DNA of 64,000 bases from Coniochaeta sp. PMI_546 (lineage: Eukaryota > Ascomycota > Sordariomycetes > Coniochaetales > Coniochaetaceae). A program made the position numbers and the translations under genes. A model generated the notes under the pieces. That model saw only the letters and a program-made list of their open reading frames with translations. It was not told where the DNA came from and did no database searches. Below, in pieces: positions 24,191-37,959 of the stretch (its first letter is position 1; each line of letters opens with the position of its first letter). The stretch covers positions 3,047,277 through 3,111,276 of the forward strand of contig MU271143.1 of the NCBI GenBank assembly GCA_021432605.1, read 5' to 3'.

Positions 24191-27100
24191 TATTATAGAC
24201 CTATAAGTAATAAAAGGTATCCCGCTAATAAATAAGGAATATATATACGAGGCTTATCGTATTATATAGATAAGGGACCCTAAGTTACGTAATTGATTAT
24301 TATAATCGTAATAATTAGGGAAGATTACAATTAGTATAATTATAACTATTACTATGATTACTATAATCTCTACTAGATATATAACGAGGAGTCTTTCAGG
24401 ATTCCGTTATAGATAGTTCTTGATTACCTAATAATTAATCTAAATATTCAATCGAGGTTATTATTAAATAAGATACTTATCTTAACGATACTAAAGTAAA
24501 AACTACTTATTATACCTTAACTTATTTACCTTAAATAATAAAACTTACTTTCTAATCCTTAACCCGTTTTAAGATCGTTATATTTTGATTATTTTTATTC
24601 GGTAAGTTAACTTTATACCAAATAGCTAATATAATACCCGGTATACTTATACTTTAGCTAGTATTTATAATATAAATATAGGTTAACGATATAATAACAA
24701 TAATTACGTAATTATAGGCGGAAATTATAATTCTTAAAGAAAGATTTAAAATCGACCTTACGGCTAAGATTAAAATCTTACGCTTTAAACCCTACGATAA
24801 GAATAAAGAAGGGTTATAAACTTTTATTACCCAAATATAAACGTATTTTAAGATATATATAAAGTCTTTTATTTGGGAGTATAAAAAGGCGATCTATATA
24901 GGAAATTTATTAAAAAGAAAAGCGGCCGAATAATTCGAACCTAGCTTTCGAGATTTCCTAGAAAATTAGTCTAATTAAAAAAGACGGAAACCGGAAACCC
25001 GCGTTATATTTTCTAACGTCGATTTATTATTCGAAAAACTTAAGGAAACTTTCGGTAACCCCGATAAATAAAAGTTAATAGAACGATAATTTTTATCTTT
25101 AAAATAAAAAAGTTCGGTAAAAATATATACGGTAGAATTTAAACAAATTACGGCTAAATTTAACTTAGGAAAATAAGCTTTATTCCTTTATTTCTATAAA
25201 AGATTACGGGATAACGTTAAGGATAAGCTTAATAAAAAAGATCGACCGGATATTTTATATAAATATATCGCGTCCGTAATTAAAATCGATAATCGATTAT
25301 ACGAACGAAAATTCGAAAGAAGAAAAAGAGGAACCTTTTAGACGATAAAAAAAACCGCGAATTTAGGAAAAAAACGATCTACGGTTATAAACTCTTATCT
25401 AGGATTTATAGATCTAGATATTATTTAACGAAGCTAACTTAAAAAGAAAAACAAATATTTTAACTATAAGAAATAGGGATACTATATTAATAAATATCGT
25501 TAACCTAAGAAAGCTTAAAAACCAGTCCCCGAAAACAAAATTTAAATAACGATAAAGAACGATAGATCTTACGTTATCGTAATAATACGTAGAGAATAAT
25601 AATATAAAATATTTCTTAGATTACCGGGAAAAGAAATCGATTTAATAGTAATACTAAAATACGATATTACAAACGTAATATATTTGGTTAGCTTATTAGA
25701 TCGGGAATAGGACGAAATCAAAAAAGAACAAATACCTTTATATAGAAATTACGAATCGGTATATATTAATTCGGTCTATTATAACTAGATTTCGTAAAAT
25801 TCGTATATTTTTTACCATTTAGTATATATAGGAAAAGCTAGATTATAAATAAATACTAATAAAAATACTAATAATAAAACCGATACTTTATCTTTATAAA
25901 CTTAGAGATATCGAAAGATACGAGGTGATATATAAAAACGGATAGTATTTATTATTAACGTTATCCGGAACTATATAATCGTAATTTAATTCAATAAGAT
26001 AGGAATTTTTAATAGCGATAAAGTTTAAATAAAAGATCGAAAATAAAAACTAGTTTTAAATTACGTATCTGTTAGAAAACTTGGTACGAAAGTCGGGACG
26101 ACGAAAATACCCGGTACCGGAAATAGTAACGTAGGTTACGATAAAAGAAACGACCGAGGCGTTTTTAATACGGATATAACGAAAAGTTAAAAGATTAGTC
26201 GAAAAGGAGATTTAGATAGATAAACGTTTAGATAAACTATTAGCCCCTAAATTAGAAACGGAAGAAAAAAATTACGGAAGACCGTCCGAACCTTTTTTTA
26301 GAATTAAAAACAAACCCGAATATTACGGTATTTCGTTCCGAAAATTAGAAAAACGATTAAAAAACGACCAACGTCGATTATAGAAGGATTATATCGATAT
26401 AATATAAAAAGATCTTTATATATAACCGTAGGAATTAAATACCTACGAGTTATAATTAATATATAAGGAAGTTATACCTAGGTAATAATAGATAACGGAA
26501 TATAAAGAGATTATATCTCGCCAAATCTCGTTAATATATTACGATTATTTTAGAAAAAAAAGGACGAGCTTTACCGATTTAGAACTATTAATAGAAACCT
26601 TATTAATTATAAAAAAGGAATAATAGATATAAAAACTATACCTTTCCTAATTATTATCTAAAATTACGATTACGAAATAACGTTCGATATTATAGAGATT
26701 TTATCATACGGTATAATATTAAGGATACCTTAATTACGAACGAATAATCCCCGAATTAGTTAAAGAATAGGCCAACTTTAATAAAATACGCCAAAAAGAA
26801 AGTTAGTTTTTATAGAAAGTAAACCTTATAAGGAAAAACTTATACGTAATTTTAGAAGAGCTTTAATAATCTACGAAACGGTTATAAAGATTTAATTTAT
26901 ATCGACGCGAACGATTCCGAAAGAATATTATCGATACGATAAATTATTTAAACCCGAACTTAAAATAAAATTACCTAAATATAATCGTTAGGATTACGAG
27001 ATTAATCTTTAACTAGGTAAAAAACCCGGATTTTATAAGATTTACCCTTTTAACGATTTATAATTATAGGCGTTAAAAAAATATATTAATAAAAATCTAA

Positions 27101-29593
27101 AGAAAGGTTATATTCGACTATTATAATTACTACTAATAAGATACCTTATCCTATTTGTATTTAAAAAGAACGGGAAATTACGTCTTATTATAAACTATCG
27201 ATAGCTTAATAATATTATTATCAAAGATCGAAGACTATTACTTTTTATATCCGAACTAAGAAATCGGTTATATAAAGTCGGATAGTTTATTATTTTAGAT
27301 TTTAAAAGAATATATAACTTAATACGAATTAAAAAGGGAGATAAATAGAAAACGGTATAGCGGTCTAAACTAAAATAATACGAATATTATATTATACCCT
27401 TTAAACTCGTTAATACGTTAGTTTTTTTTAGAGAATAATTAATTACGTATTTCGGAAATAATTGGACGATTTCGTTATCGCGTATTTCGATAATATTTTA
27501 ATTTATTCGGAAACCCTCGAATAATATAAAAAATATATCTATTTCGTTTTATAAATATTATAAAACGCGAATTTATTAATCGAACCCGAAAAATACGAGT
27601 TTTATTAATAAAAGGTATAATTTTTCGGCTATATTATATTACTAGGTTAGTTTGAAATAAACCCGGATAAGCTAAAAGCTATTAAAGAATAGCTTATATT
27701 AAAAACGGTTATAGGAATACGAGCTTTTTTAAAAATTACTAACTTTTATCGAAAGTTTATTAAAAATTACGGTAAAATCGCGATATTTTTTACCAACCTT
27801 ATTAAAAAAGACCTAAAGTTCGAATAGATTTCGAAAAAAAAAAGGCGTTTTAGGAATTTAAAAAGAAGATTTTAAACGAACCGGTATTAGTTACCGTAGA
27901 TCCCGAAAAACCTTACGAAATAGAAACCGATACGTCGGAATTCGTATTCGGAAGTTAGTTAGGATAAAAAGATAAATAAGGGAAATTATATCTAATAATA
28001 TTCTTTTTTAAAAAGCTAAATAAATTAGAATTCAATTATAATATACTAGATAAGGAATTAATAGTTATTATTAATGTATTTAAAGAATAAAAATATTATC
28101 TTATAAGAATAAGATATAAGATAAAAGTTTTAACGGATTATAAAAATCTTATTACGTTTATTTTTACGAAAGAATTTAACAAACGATAAATTAGATAGTA
28201 TAAATTCCTTACCGATTTCGATTTCGAAATTATATATAAAAAAGGAAATGAAAATAATAAAGCGGATATTTTTAATCGACAAAAAGATTTAAAACTAGAA
28301 AAAGAAATACGTTCGGCAAACTTTTTTAGGACCAACTAATAAAAGAATTTTAAATTCGACGTATAAATCGGAATAATATAGAATATAAAACCTAAAAAAC
28401 GATAGGTAGAAAAGATTAAAAAGTATCGAAAAAAGGAGGCGAAGGAGGATATTATTTTTATACTTCTAACGGAATATAAATTATTACGGTTTAGAAATAA
28501 AATATACGTATTTAATAAACTACGAAAAGAACTAGTAGAAGAATTCTATAAATATCCGTTATATAAATACTAAGGAGTATATAAGATAAAAGAACGTATA
28601 CAACGAATTTACGATTTCCTAAAATTGGACGAAATAATAAGATAGGTTATCGGTAAATACGATAAGTATAATAAAGCCAAATTAAATAAATACAAACTAT
28701 ATAAGCTATTACGACTTATATTATTATTAGAAAAACTATAGGATATAATAACAATAGATTTTATTATTAAACTACTAGTATTAAAAGAACTAATAACCGG
28801 TATTAAATATAATAATACTTGGGTAATAATAAACAAACTTTCTAAATATACGTATTTTATACCGTATAAGGAAACGAATACGGTAGAAAATATAACTTAC
28901 GCCTTTTTAAAAATAGTAATAAATTAGTATAGATTACCTAAATAACTTATTATCGATAAAGATAAGCTATTTATTTCAAAGTTCTAAATAACGTTAATAC
29001 GATAAATCGGGGTTAAATATAAGTTATCGATATTATTCTACCCGTAGATAGACGGATAAACAAAACGAACAAACTAGACTTTTAAATAATATCTAAAGAT
29101 ATATATTAATAAGAAATAAGATAATTAAGTTAAATAGTTATTAGTAATATAATAGGCTTATAATAATACGCCAAACGAAATATTAAATAAAGACTTACTA
29201 TTTTTCGTTAATTATAATTACGAGTTTATTATAAAAGAAATACTAAAGAACAAATTAGTAGATTTAGAACCATTATAAACGAAACGTATTACGGAATAAA
29301 TAGAGTTATTTTACAAAAGATTCCGAAGATATATAGAAGAATTTAATCTACAAATAATACGATACGTAAACTAGAAAAAGTTAAAAGGACCAACTTTATA
29401 AAAAGGGGATAAAATCTACTTCGTACGACGTAATATTAAAACTAAACGTCCGAACGATAAATTGGACTAGAAAAAAATCGGACTGTTTAAGATTAAAAAA
29501 AAGTTATCTAATTTAAACTATAAATTCTAATTACCGACGGATATACGTATTTACCTAATATTTCATATCTCATTTTTCGAACTAGTACCTAAA
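24191..29593 (+). mobile_element. Family A chromovirus fossil A2
   Basis: Plus-oriented element with 5' LTR 24191-24582 and the longest continuous internal region of family A in the window. Parts: gag with zinc knuckle about 24700-25560, reverse transcriptase about 26540-27610, RNase H about 27880-28290, integrase about 28520-29330, GPY/F-like C-terminus about 29400-29560. The chromodomain and 3' LTR are missing because A3 begins at 29594. Heavily RIP-mutated with very many breaks. Its left 5-mer GTTAT does not match the DNA after the A5 3' LTR, so the two cannot simply be joined as one insertion. Confidence 0.8.
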
Positions 29594-31897
29594 TATAACG
29601 ATCTTAAAATAGGCTAAGGATTAGAAGGTAAGTTTTATTATTTAAGGTAAGTAAGTTAAGGTATAATAAGTAGTCTTTATTTTAATATCGTTAAGATAAA
29701 TATCTTATTTAATAATAACCTCGATTGAATACTTAGATTGATTACTAGGTAATTAAGAACTATCTATAACGGAATCCCGAAAGACTTTTCTTTATATACC
29801 TAATAGAGATTATAGTAATAGTTATAATAGATAGCTATCTTATTGATCGTAATATACGCGATCGATATTAATCCTATTTATCAATTACGTAATTAAGGTC
29901 CCTTTGTTTATATAGTACGATAAGCCTCGTATATATATCCTTTATCTATTAATAAGACATCCTTTATTACTTATACGTGTATAATATTATTCCCTTCCTC
30001 CTTTAACCGTTATTTTTAAGACCTAACGTTTCTTATAAATAATACTAATAGCCTATATAAATCGCGCCGAAAGTTCCCCCTTTTTTATCGTTATTATATC
30101 TAACCGTAATATATAGAAATAAAAGAAACCTTCTAAATTTTCAACTAAACGCCGGAATATATTATTACGTATTATCTTTAAATCTTTTATCGAAATACCC
30201 GAATATTCGTTTTACGAACGATTAGGTTTAATTTATCGCGTTTTATCCGGTAATTCTTCGAGATATTCCGAGTACGTCTATAATAATCGTTTAAAATACG
30301 ATATCTTAGGTCTTTCTAACGAAGATTTTATAAGAATCGGCGACTAATTCCGTCGTCTTAAAAAAGAGGTAAAAGTTACCGAAACCGTCTAACGAGAAAT
30401 AAACGTTCGTATATAACGTTTAAGGAAACAAAAGAAAATATAGTTTAAGAAAATAATATACGTTATTTATCGGGGTATAAAAAATATAGAAAAGTTAAAA
30501 CGGGTCGAGAAAGAAAAAACCGATCGCGAAATAACGAAAATTACCGAAAATCGTCCGTTTTCTATTACGTCTTTTTCCTTTAATAACGACTTTATTTTGG
30601 ATTAGGATATAGTTTATAATAACGTAACTTTATCCCCTTCGATTTTTAAAATAATAATATTATTATAATACGGAATTCCTATAATAATTACTAATAGTTC
30701 GTAAAGTACGTTTCCGGTTCTTACGTATTTTCCGAATCGTCGTAATCTTTTTATTTGATATAATAGAAATCTATTCCTTATTCCCTTTTATACCTAAAGA
30801 TCTTTTCTATTTCGTATTCTTATATTAGTTCGATTTCGATATCTATTATTAATTTCGCGTTTTTAAATACTAGTTCGAAAAGCGAAATATAAAATATTAA
30901 ATAAATACGTATACCTATTAGTAGTTAGAATTTATAGTTCAAATTAGACAACTTTTTCTTAACCTTAAACGGTTCGATTTTCTTCCAATCTAATTTATTA
31001 TTCAGACGTTTAATTTTAATATTATATCGTACGAGGTAAACTTTATCCCTTTTTTATAAAGTTGGTCTTTTTAACCTTTTCTAATTTACGTATCGTATTA
31101 TTCGTAAATTGAATTCTTTTATATATCCTCGGAGTTTTTTATAAAGTAGCTCTATTTATTCCGTAATACGTTTCGTTTATAACGGTTTTAGATCTATTAG
31201 TTCGTTCCCTAATATCTCTTTTATAATAAGTTCGTAACCGTAATTAATAAAGAATAGTAAGTCCCTATTTAATATTTCGCTTAGCGTACTATTATAAACC
31301 TATTATACTACTAGTAACTACCTAATCTAGTTATCTTATTTCTTATTAATATATATCTTTAGATATTATTCAAAAGTTTAGTTTATTCGCTTTGTTTATC
31401 CGTCTATTTACGGGTAGAATAATATCGACAACTTATATTTAACCCCGATTTATCGTATTAACGTTATCTAGAACTTTAAGGTAAACAACTTATCTTTATC
31501 GGTAATAAGTTACTTAGGTAATCTATATTAACTTACTATTACTTTTAAAAAAACGTAGGCTATATCTTTTACCGTATTTGTTTCTTTATACGGTATAAAA
31601 TACGCGTATTTGAAAAGTTTATCTATTATTATTTAGATATTATTATATTTAATACCGGTTATCGGTTCTTTTAATATTAATAGTTTGATAATAAAATCTA
31701 TTATTACTATATCCTATAGTTTTCCTAATAGTAATATAAATCGTAATAACTTATACGGTTTATATTTATTCGACTTAGCTTTATTATACTTATCGTATTC
31801 GCCGACAACTTATTTTACTACTTCGTCTAATTTTAAAAAGTCGTAAGTTCGTCGTATACGTTCTTTTATCTTATATATTCCTTAGTATCTATATAAT
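29594..31897 (-). mobile_element. Family A chromovirus fossil A3, 3' part
   Basis: Minus-oriented 3' fragment. The 3' LTR is 29594-29986; then come 3' internal sequence, a chromodomain remnant near 30750-30850, and the integrase end (about 30900-31890). It is cut at 31897, where the LTR of A4 starts. It belongs to the same 3'-end subfamily as A0. RIP-mutated and broken throughout. Confidence 0.78.
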
Positions 31898-34158
31898 TAT
31901 AACGATCTTAAGACGGGTTAAGGATTAGAAAGTAAGTTCTATTACTTAAGATAAGTAAGTTAAGGTATAACAAGTAATCTTTATTTTAATATCGTTAAAA
32001 CAAATGTTTTACTTAATAATAACCTCGATTGAATATTTAGATTGATTATTAGGTAATCAAGAACTATCTATAACGGAATCCCGAAGGATTCCTTTCTTTA
32101 TACCTAATAGAAATTATAGTAATTATAATAATAACCCTAATTATACTAACCGTAATCTTCTTTAATTATTACGATTATAATAATCAGTTACGTAATTTAG
32201 GGTCCCTTATTTATATAATACGATAAGTCCCGTATATATATTCCTTATCTATTAATAGGGTACCCTTTATTACTTATAAGTCTATAATATTATCCCCCTC
32301 CTTTTTTAACTATTATCCCTAAGGCCTAATATTTCTTATAAATAATACTAATAGCCTATATAAGTTATATTCGAAGGTTTCCTTTTCTTTATCGTTATCA
32401 TATCTAACCGTAATATATAGAAGTAAAAGAAACCCTCCTATCTTTCAAACGACCGTTATATTACTTTATTAATAGCTATCCTTTTTAGTTTTATCGAGAT
32501 ACCTTCGTATTCGAACTACGAAAAACGCGGCCTTACCTTTTATTAGGTTTCTAAAAAAGACTCCTCCCGATATATAAAATACGTTCGTTCGGGTCGTTCG
32601 TAATACGACGTTTAAAGTCTTTCTAACGAAAAGTTTATAAAAATCAGAAAATAGTTTCGTAGATTAGAAGAAGAAGTTAAATAAACCGAAATTAAGGTTT
32701 AACGTTTTCGCGTTTAAAAGAAAATATAATTTAAAAAAATAATACGCGTTATCTATCGGGATATAACGAATATAGAAAAGTTAGAACGGGTCGAAAAAAA
32801 GGAAACCGATCGCGAAACGACGAGAATTACCGAAAATCGTCCGTCTTTTATTACGTCTTTTTCTTTTAATAACGATTTTATTTTGGATTAGGACGTAATT
32901 TATAACGATATAACTTTATTCCTTTCGACCTTTAAAATAATAATATTATTATAATACGGAATTCTTATAATAACCGTTAATAGTTCGTAAGGTACGTTTC
33001 GAATTCCTACGTATTTTCCAAATCGTCGTAATCTTTCTATTTAACGTAATAAAAGTCTATTTTTTATTCCTTTTTATACCTAAAGATCTTTTTTATTTCG
33101 TATTTTTACGTTAGTTCGATTTCGATATCTATTACTAATTTCGCGTTTTTAGATATTAGTTCGAAAAACGAGATATAAAATACTAGGTAAATATATATAT
33201 TCGTTAATAACTAGAATTTATAATTTAAATTAAACAACTTTTTCTTAATCTTAAATAATCCGATTTTCTTCCAATCTAATTTATCGTTCGGACGTTTGGT
33301 TTTAATATTACGTTATACGAAATAGATTTTATCCCTTTTTTATAAGGTTAGTCTTTTTAACCTTTTTTAATTTACGTATCGTATTATTCGTAAATTAAGT
33401 TCTTTTATATATCTTCGGAATCTTTTGTAAAATAGTTCTATTTATTCCGTAATACGTTTTATTCGTAACGGTTTTAGATCTACTAGTTCGTCCTTTAATA
33501 TCTCCTTTATAATAAGCTCGTAACCGTAATTAATAAAGAATAGTAAGTCCCTATTTAATATTTCGCTTAGCGTACTATTATAAGCCTACTATATTACTAA
33601 TAATTACCTAATTTAGTTATTTTATTTCTTATTAATATATATCCTTAGATATTATTCGAAAGTCTAGTTTATTCGTTCTATTTATCCGTCTATTTACGGG
33701 TAAAATAATATCGATAACTTATATTTAACCCCGATTTATCGTATTAACGTTATCTAGAACTTTAAAATAAACAGTTTATCTCTATCGGTAATAAGTTACT
33801 TAGGTAATCTATATTAATTTACTATTACTTTTAAAAAAACGTAAGTTATATTTTCCGCCGTATTCGTTTCCTTATACGGTATAAAATACGCGTATTTAGA
33901 AAGTTTATCTATTATTACTTAGATATTATTATATTCGATACCGGTTATCGGTTCTTTCGATATTAATAGTTTGATAATAAAATCTATTGTTATTATATCC
34001 TATAGTTTCTTTAATAATAATATAGGTCGTAATAACCCGTACGGCTTATATCTATTCGATTTGGCTTTATTATACTTATCGTATTCGCCGATAACTTATC
34101 TTATTATTTCGTCTAATTTCGGGAAATCGTAAATTCGTCGTATATATTCTTTTATCTT
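31898..34158 (-). mobile_element. Family A chromovirus fossil A4, 3' part
   Basis: Minus-oriented 3' fragment with LTR 31898-32289 and internal sequence through the chromodomain (about 33030-33130) into integrase, ending near 34158. Its end lies within about 25 bp of the A3 end in element coordinates. Its 3' internal sequence differs from A3 by more than RIP transitions and resembles A1 and A5, so it is a second subfamily. Heavily RIP-mutated with many breaks. Confidence 0.75.
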
Positions 34159-34295
34159 TATAGAGATATTTAAAATATCAATAAACTATATATTAGTATA
34201 AAAATACAATATACGTAATATAAAACCTATTGGAATATTCTAAGTAACAAATATTACAAATCTATCTTCTAGAATATTCTAAGTGGCAAATATTA
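34159..34295. repeat. Repeated 24-bp motif beside assembly gap
   Basis: AT-rich DNA unlike the flanking chromovirus copies. A motif of about 24 bp, beginning GAATATTCTAAGT and ending CAAATATTA, occurs twice (about 34232-34255 and 34272-34295), about 40 bp apart. The second copy runs directly into the N run. It could be the start of a minisatellite. Confidence 0.55.
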
Positions 34296-34380
34296 NNNNN
34301 NNNNNNNNNNNNNNNNNNNNNNNNNNNNNNNNNNNNNNNNNNNNNNNNNNNNNNNNNNNNNNNNNNNNNNNNNNNNNNNN
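34296..34380. other. Assembly gap of 85 N
   Basis: Run of undetermined bases. Its true size is unknown. It lies between A4 and A5, next to the repeated 24-bp motif. Confidence 0.99.
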
Positions 34381-35290
34381 TTAAGCTTCCTTAACTACTT
34401 ATGCGCCTAATCTAACCTTTATAATATGTCTATAAATAATACGTATTATTTTCTTAAACTATATTTTTTTCTAAACGCGAAAGTATTAAATTTTAATTTC
34501 GGCTTATTTAACTTCTTTTTCTAACCTACGGAACTATTTTCCAATTTTTATAAATTCCTCGTTAGAAAATCTTTAAACGTTATACCGCAAACGATTCGAA
34601 CGAACGTATTTTATATATCGGGAAGAATCCTTTTTATAAACTTAATAAAAAACGAGGCCGCGTTTTTTATAATTCGAATACGAAAGTATTTCGATAACGT
34701 TAGAAAGAATAGCTATTAATAAAACGATACGGTAGTTATTTAAAGATTTGGAAGATTTCTTTAGCTTTTATATATTACGGTTAAATATAATAACGATAAA
34801 AAAAGGGAAACCTTTAGACGTAACTTATATAAGTTATTAGTATTACTTATAAAGAATACTAAGCCTTATAAATAATAACTAAAAGAAAAGGGGAATAATA
34901 TTATAAACTTATAAGTAATAAGAAATACTTTGTAAATAGATAAAAAATATATATACGAGGCTTATCGTATTATATAGATAAGGGACCTCGAATTACGTAA
35001 TTAATTATTATAATCGTAATAATTAAAAGGAATCACGGTCGGTACGATTATAACTATTATTATAATCGTTATAATCTTTATTAATATATAAGAAAAAGTC
35101 TTTCGGGACTCCGTTATAAATAATTCTTAATTACCTAGTAATCAATCTAAATATTTAATTAAAGTTATCTTTTAAATAAGATACTTATCTTAACAATATT
35201 AAAGTAAAGACTACTTGTTATACCTTAACTTACTTACCTTAAGTAATAAAACCTACCTTTTAATCTTAAACCCCGTTTTAAATCGTTATA
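34381..35290 (+). mobile_element. Family A chromovirus fossil A5, 3' end
   Basis: Plus-oriented 3' end of a family A element. Internal sequence from about 34400 matches the A1 segment near 22640-23155, followed by the 3' LTR 34899-35290 (392 bp). The gap removes whatever lay upstream. RIP-mutated. It could be the tail of A2, but the flanking 5-mers (GTTAT at 24186, CCCCC at 35291) do not support a single insertion. Confidence 0.72.
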
Positions 35291-37959
35291 CCCCCTTTTT
35301 TTCAGTAATACGTACGTTTTGGTAACTCTTTATATTATTACCGTAAGTTCGTTTATATAACGGTTTAGTTCTAAGGTTTTCCGGAATATATCCGGGTAAA
35401 AGAACGATTCCGTTAAATCTTCGGCTTTTTTTTAATCGATTAGTTTCTAATTCTTTCTTTGGGTTTCTTTTTCCCGTTCGGCTTTTCCGTCTATTTATAT
35501 TTCTTACGGGAAATAATTATTTCCTTTATATTTCGGTATTCTTTTATATTTTATTTAACTTCTTTTTATAACTTAAACGAGGTCGAATATTATATTCTTT
35601 CTTTTTAGGTTAAAAAATATACTTATTTCCGGCGGTATTAATAGTTTTAATTCGTATTATTCTATTAATATTCGTAATTTAATCGTTCCGGCGTAATATA
35701 TATTTCGTTCCGGTATTTATCCGGGGGTATAAAAATTAAAATCCTTTATAATTAAGGTCTACCTTCGTAATCTTTTCGTTACGAGGTTATCTAAAGGTAT
35801 TATTTAAGTCGTATTTAATATATATAATAACGATAATAAATATATTATATAAATATTAATCCTTTTCCCGGACTTCGTTTTTATTACGACCCGATATTAA
35901 TCCGGTACTATTTCGGTATCCGTTACTTTTATTCCCGGTTCGATTAAAATTACCATTTTTATCTTCCCTTACCTTATTTATTAGACTATTTTATATCTCA
36001 AATTCCGAAGATAGTTTAATCTTAAAATATTCGGTTTTAGAAATAATTCGGTAATCGTTATAACGTCGTATTCCTTCGTATATTATATAATTCTTATATT
36101 ATATCGTATTTTTTATAGATATTTTAATATAAGATCTTTAGTTTTCTTCTAATTATAATATAAAAGTATCGGCTTTTCTTTAAAAACTATTCGGTACCGT
36201 TAAGGTTTCGTTTTAAGGTAATATAAAATCGTTAAACTAATATTATAAGGAATCTTTAACTAACGGTATTACCGTTTTAAAAGGTTTACCTACCCGTTTG
36301 AATATTTCGATAAAGTTTCTTTTAGTTTAACTTACGGTCCTTTTTTTAAGTTTCTAATTAACGTAAACTTTTCGTTATCGGTTTATTATCGTTCTTTTTA
36401 TATAACGCGGAATCTTACCGGTTTATTAAAAAACGTATTTTTTACCGTTTTTATTTCCGTTTTAACTTTACGATAATTGTATAATTATACGGGGTATCTA
36501 CCCCGATAATTTATATATTTCGGCTTGGTTTTCGTAGTTTTAAATACGTATATTATTTCTTAATAGCTTCCCTTTCCGTATTAACCGTAAACGGTTTCGT
36601 TTCGATAAATAATAAAACCGTATTTTATAGCCGAACTAATAATAATTATAATAACGAATAACCTATACGTCCGAGGCGAACGGGGAATATAAATAATTCT
36701 TATATTTCTAATATATTCCCTTTTTATAAAATATATTCGTTATCGTCCCGTTTTCAATAGTAATAATAAACGTAATCCGTAAAGTATCTTTTCGGGTTTA
36801 TTTCGTCGGTTAATAAACGCCGGAAATTTTTACCGAGTTCGATTTTTTTAATTCTCTAACTAAATCTTTTTGTATATTTTAAACAATTTTAACCGAAGGA
36901 AAACTATATACGATTAAAATATAAATAACTTTCCATATAATCGTTCCCGTATCGAAAATTATTATTATTTATCCGTATATTATACCCGTTTTTTTTTTAC
37001 CTTTTCGGTTTTAAAAATTACTTTATAATTTCCGTTTAAAAATCAAATCGCCGTTAACGTATTTATTAATTTCCTTTTTTCGTTTATTTTAATAACGACG
37101 TTCCGGTTTTCAAACGTTATATTTTTAATTAAAAAAATAATAATCGTAAACTTATTATTTTCCAATAATATAGCGATTTTAATCGTTATTATAATTATAA
37201 CTAATATATAAAACGTTATCGTAACGTTTATACGTTGAATCGTTTTATTAACGGTAATTTTTATTTTAACTTTTTTAAAAACGTCGAATATTTTATATAT
37301 ATTAATTAAAATATAATCGATATTATTTTTTTTCGTTCCGAAATTTTAACGTAATTGAATAAAGTTTTTACCGTTATTATTAAGGTTTCTATTAGGTTTT
37401 TCAAACGAATATTATCTTTAAATTCCTTACCCGTTATAAATCAGGTATTTAGTTCGATAAGTTCTAAATATATTTCGTTTTCGCCCCGGGGTTTTTATAC
37501 CGTACTAAATTATCTTATCGGGCTCGTAAATATATCGTCCGGGGCGTATTTAAGTTTCCCCGAATTACCTTATATTATCGATTTTCGTTTACCAATTATA
37601 TTATAATTATATAACGATTACGATATAATTTCTAAATAAAATTAACTTATTAAAATTGATTTCAATCTTATTTTTCCGGTTTAAAGGTTTATTTATACGT
37701 TATATTAGTTTTAACGTATTTATAAGCTTTTTTAACAATTAGTTTTAAATATATTTAAAACCCTAATACGTTAATATATCTTCGGAACGTTTTTATTCAA
37801 TATTCTATTAATTCGTTTTAAATTCAACTTTTTTTGTTATAACCGTTACGTATTTATAAAGGTAAAGTATTTGATTTTTATATATAATACGATAAGTTTT
37901 CTTTCTATCTAATTTTATTTCGATTTCGTTTAACTTTTGTAAAGATTTAACGATAAAGA
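35291..37959 (-). mobile_element. RIP-mutated LINE remnant D, left part (Tad-like)
   Basis: Very AT-rich sequence without LTRs. On the minus strand near 36560-36480 the spacing of C-to-Y-changed residues fits a C-x2-C-GG-x-YPA-type zinc knuckle (pattern read as YINYRGRYP), which resembles the ORF1 of fungal Tad1-clade LINEs. Positions 37665-37959 align with the element E segment 48250-48530. The left end is lost at the A5 LTR and the right end is split by element C, which duplicated AAAGA. An open stretch at 37355-37606 on the plus strand looks like chance. No reverse transcriptase motif could be read with confidence, so the LINE call is tentative. Confidence 0.42.

Noticed and set aside
29594-34158. 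A3 and A4 as a simple tandem duplication
   Set aside because: Their 3' internal sequences differ by more than RIP transitions and belong to two subfamilies.
24191-35290. A2 and A5 as one element interrupted by A3 and A4
   Set aside because: Flanking 5-mers (GTTAT and CCCCC) do not match, and a gap of unknown size lies between, so one insertion cannot be shown.
37355-37606. 83-codon plus-strand open frame in D as a gene
   Set aside because: RIP-mutated AT-rich DNA; the minus strand gives the more repeat-like pattern, and no start context, domain or homologous copy is seen.
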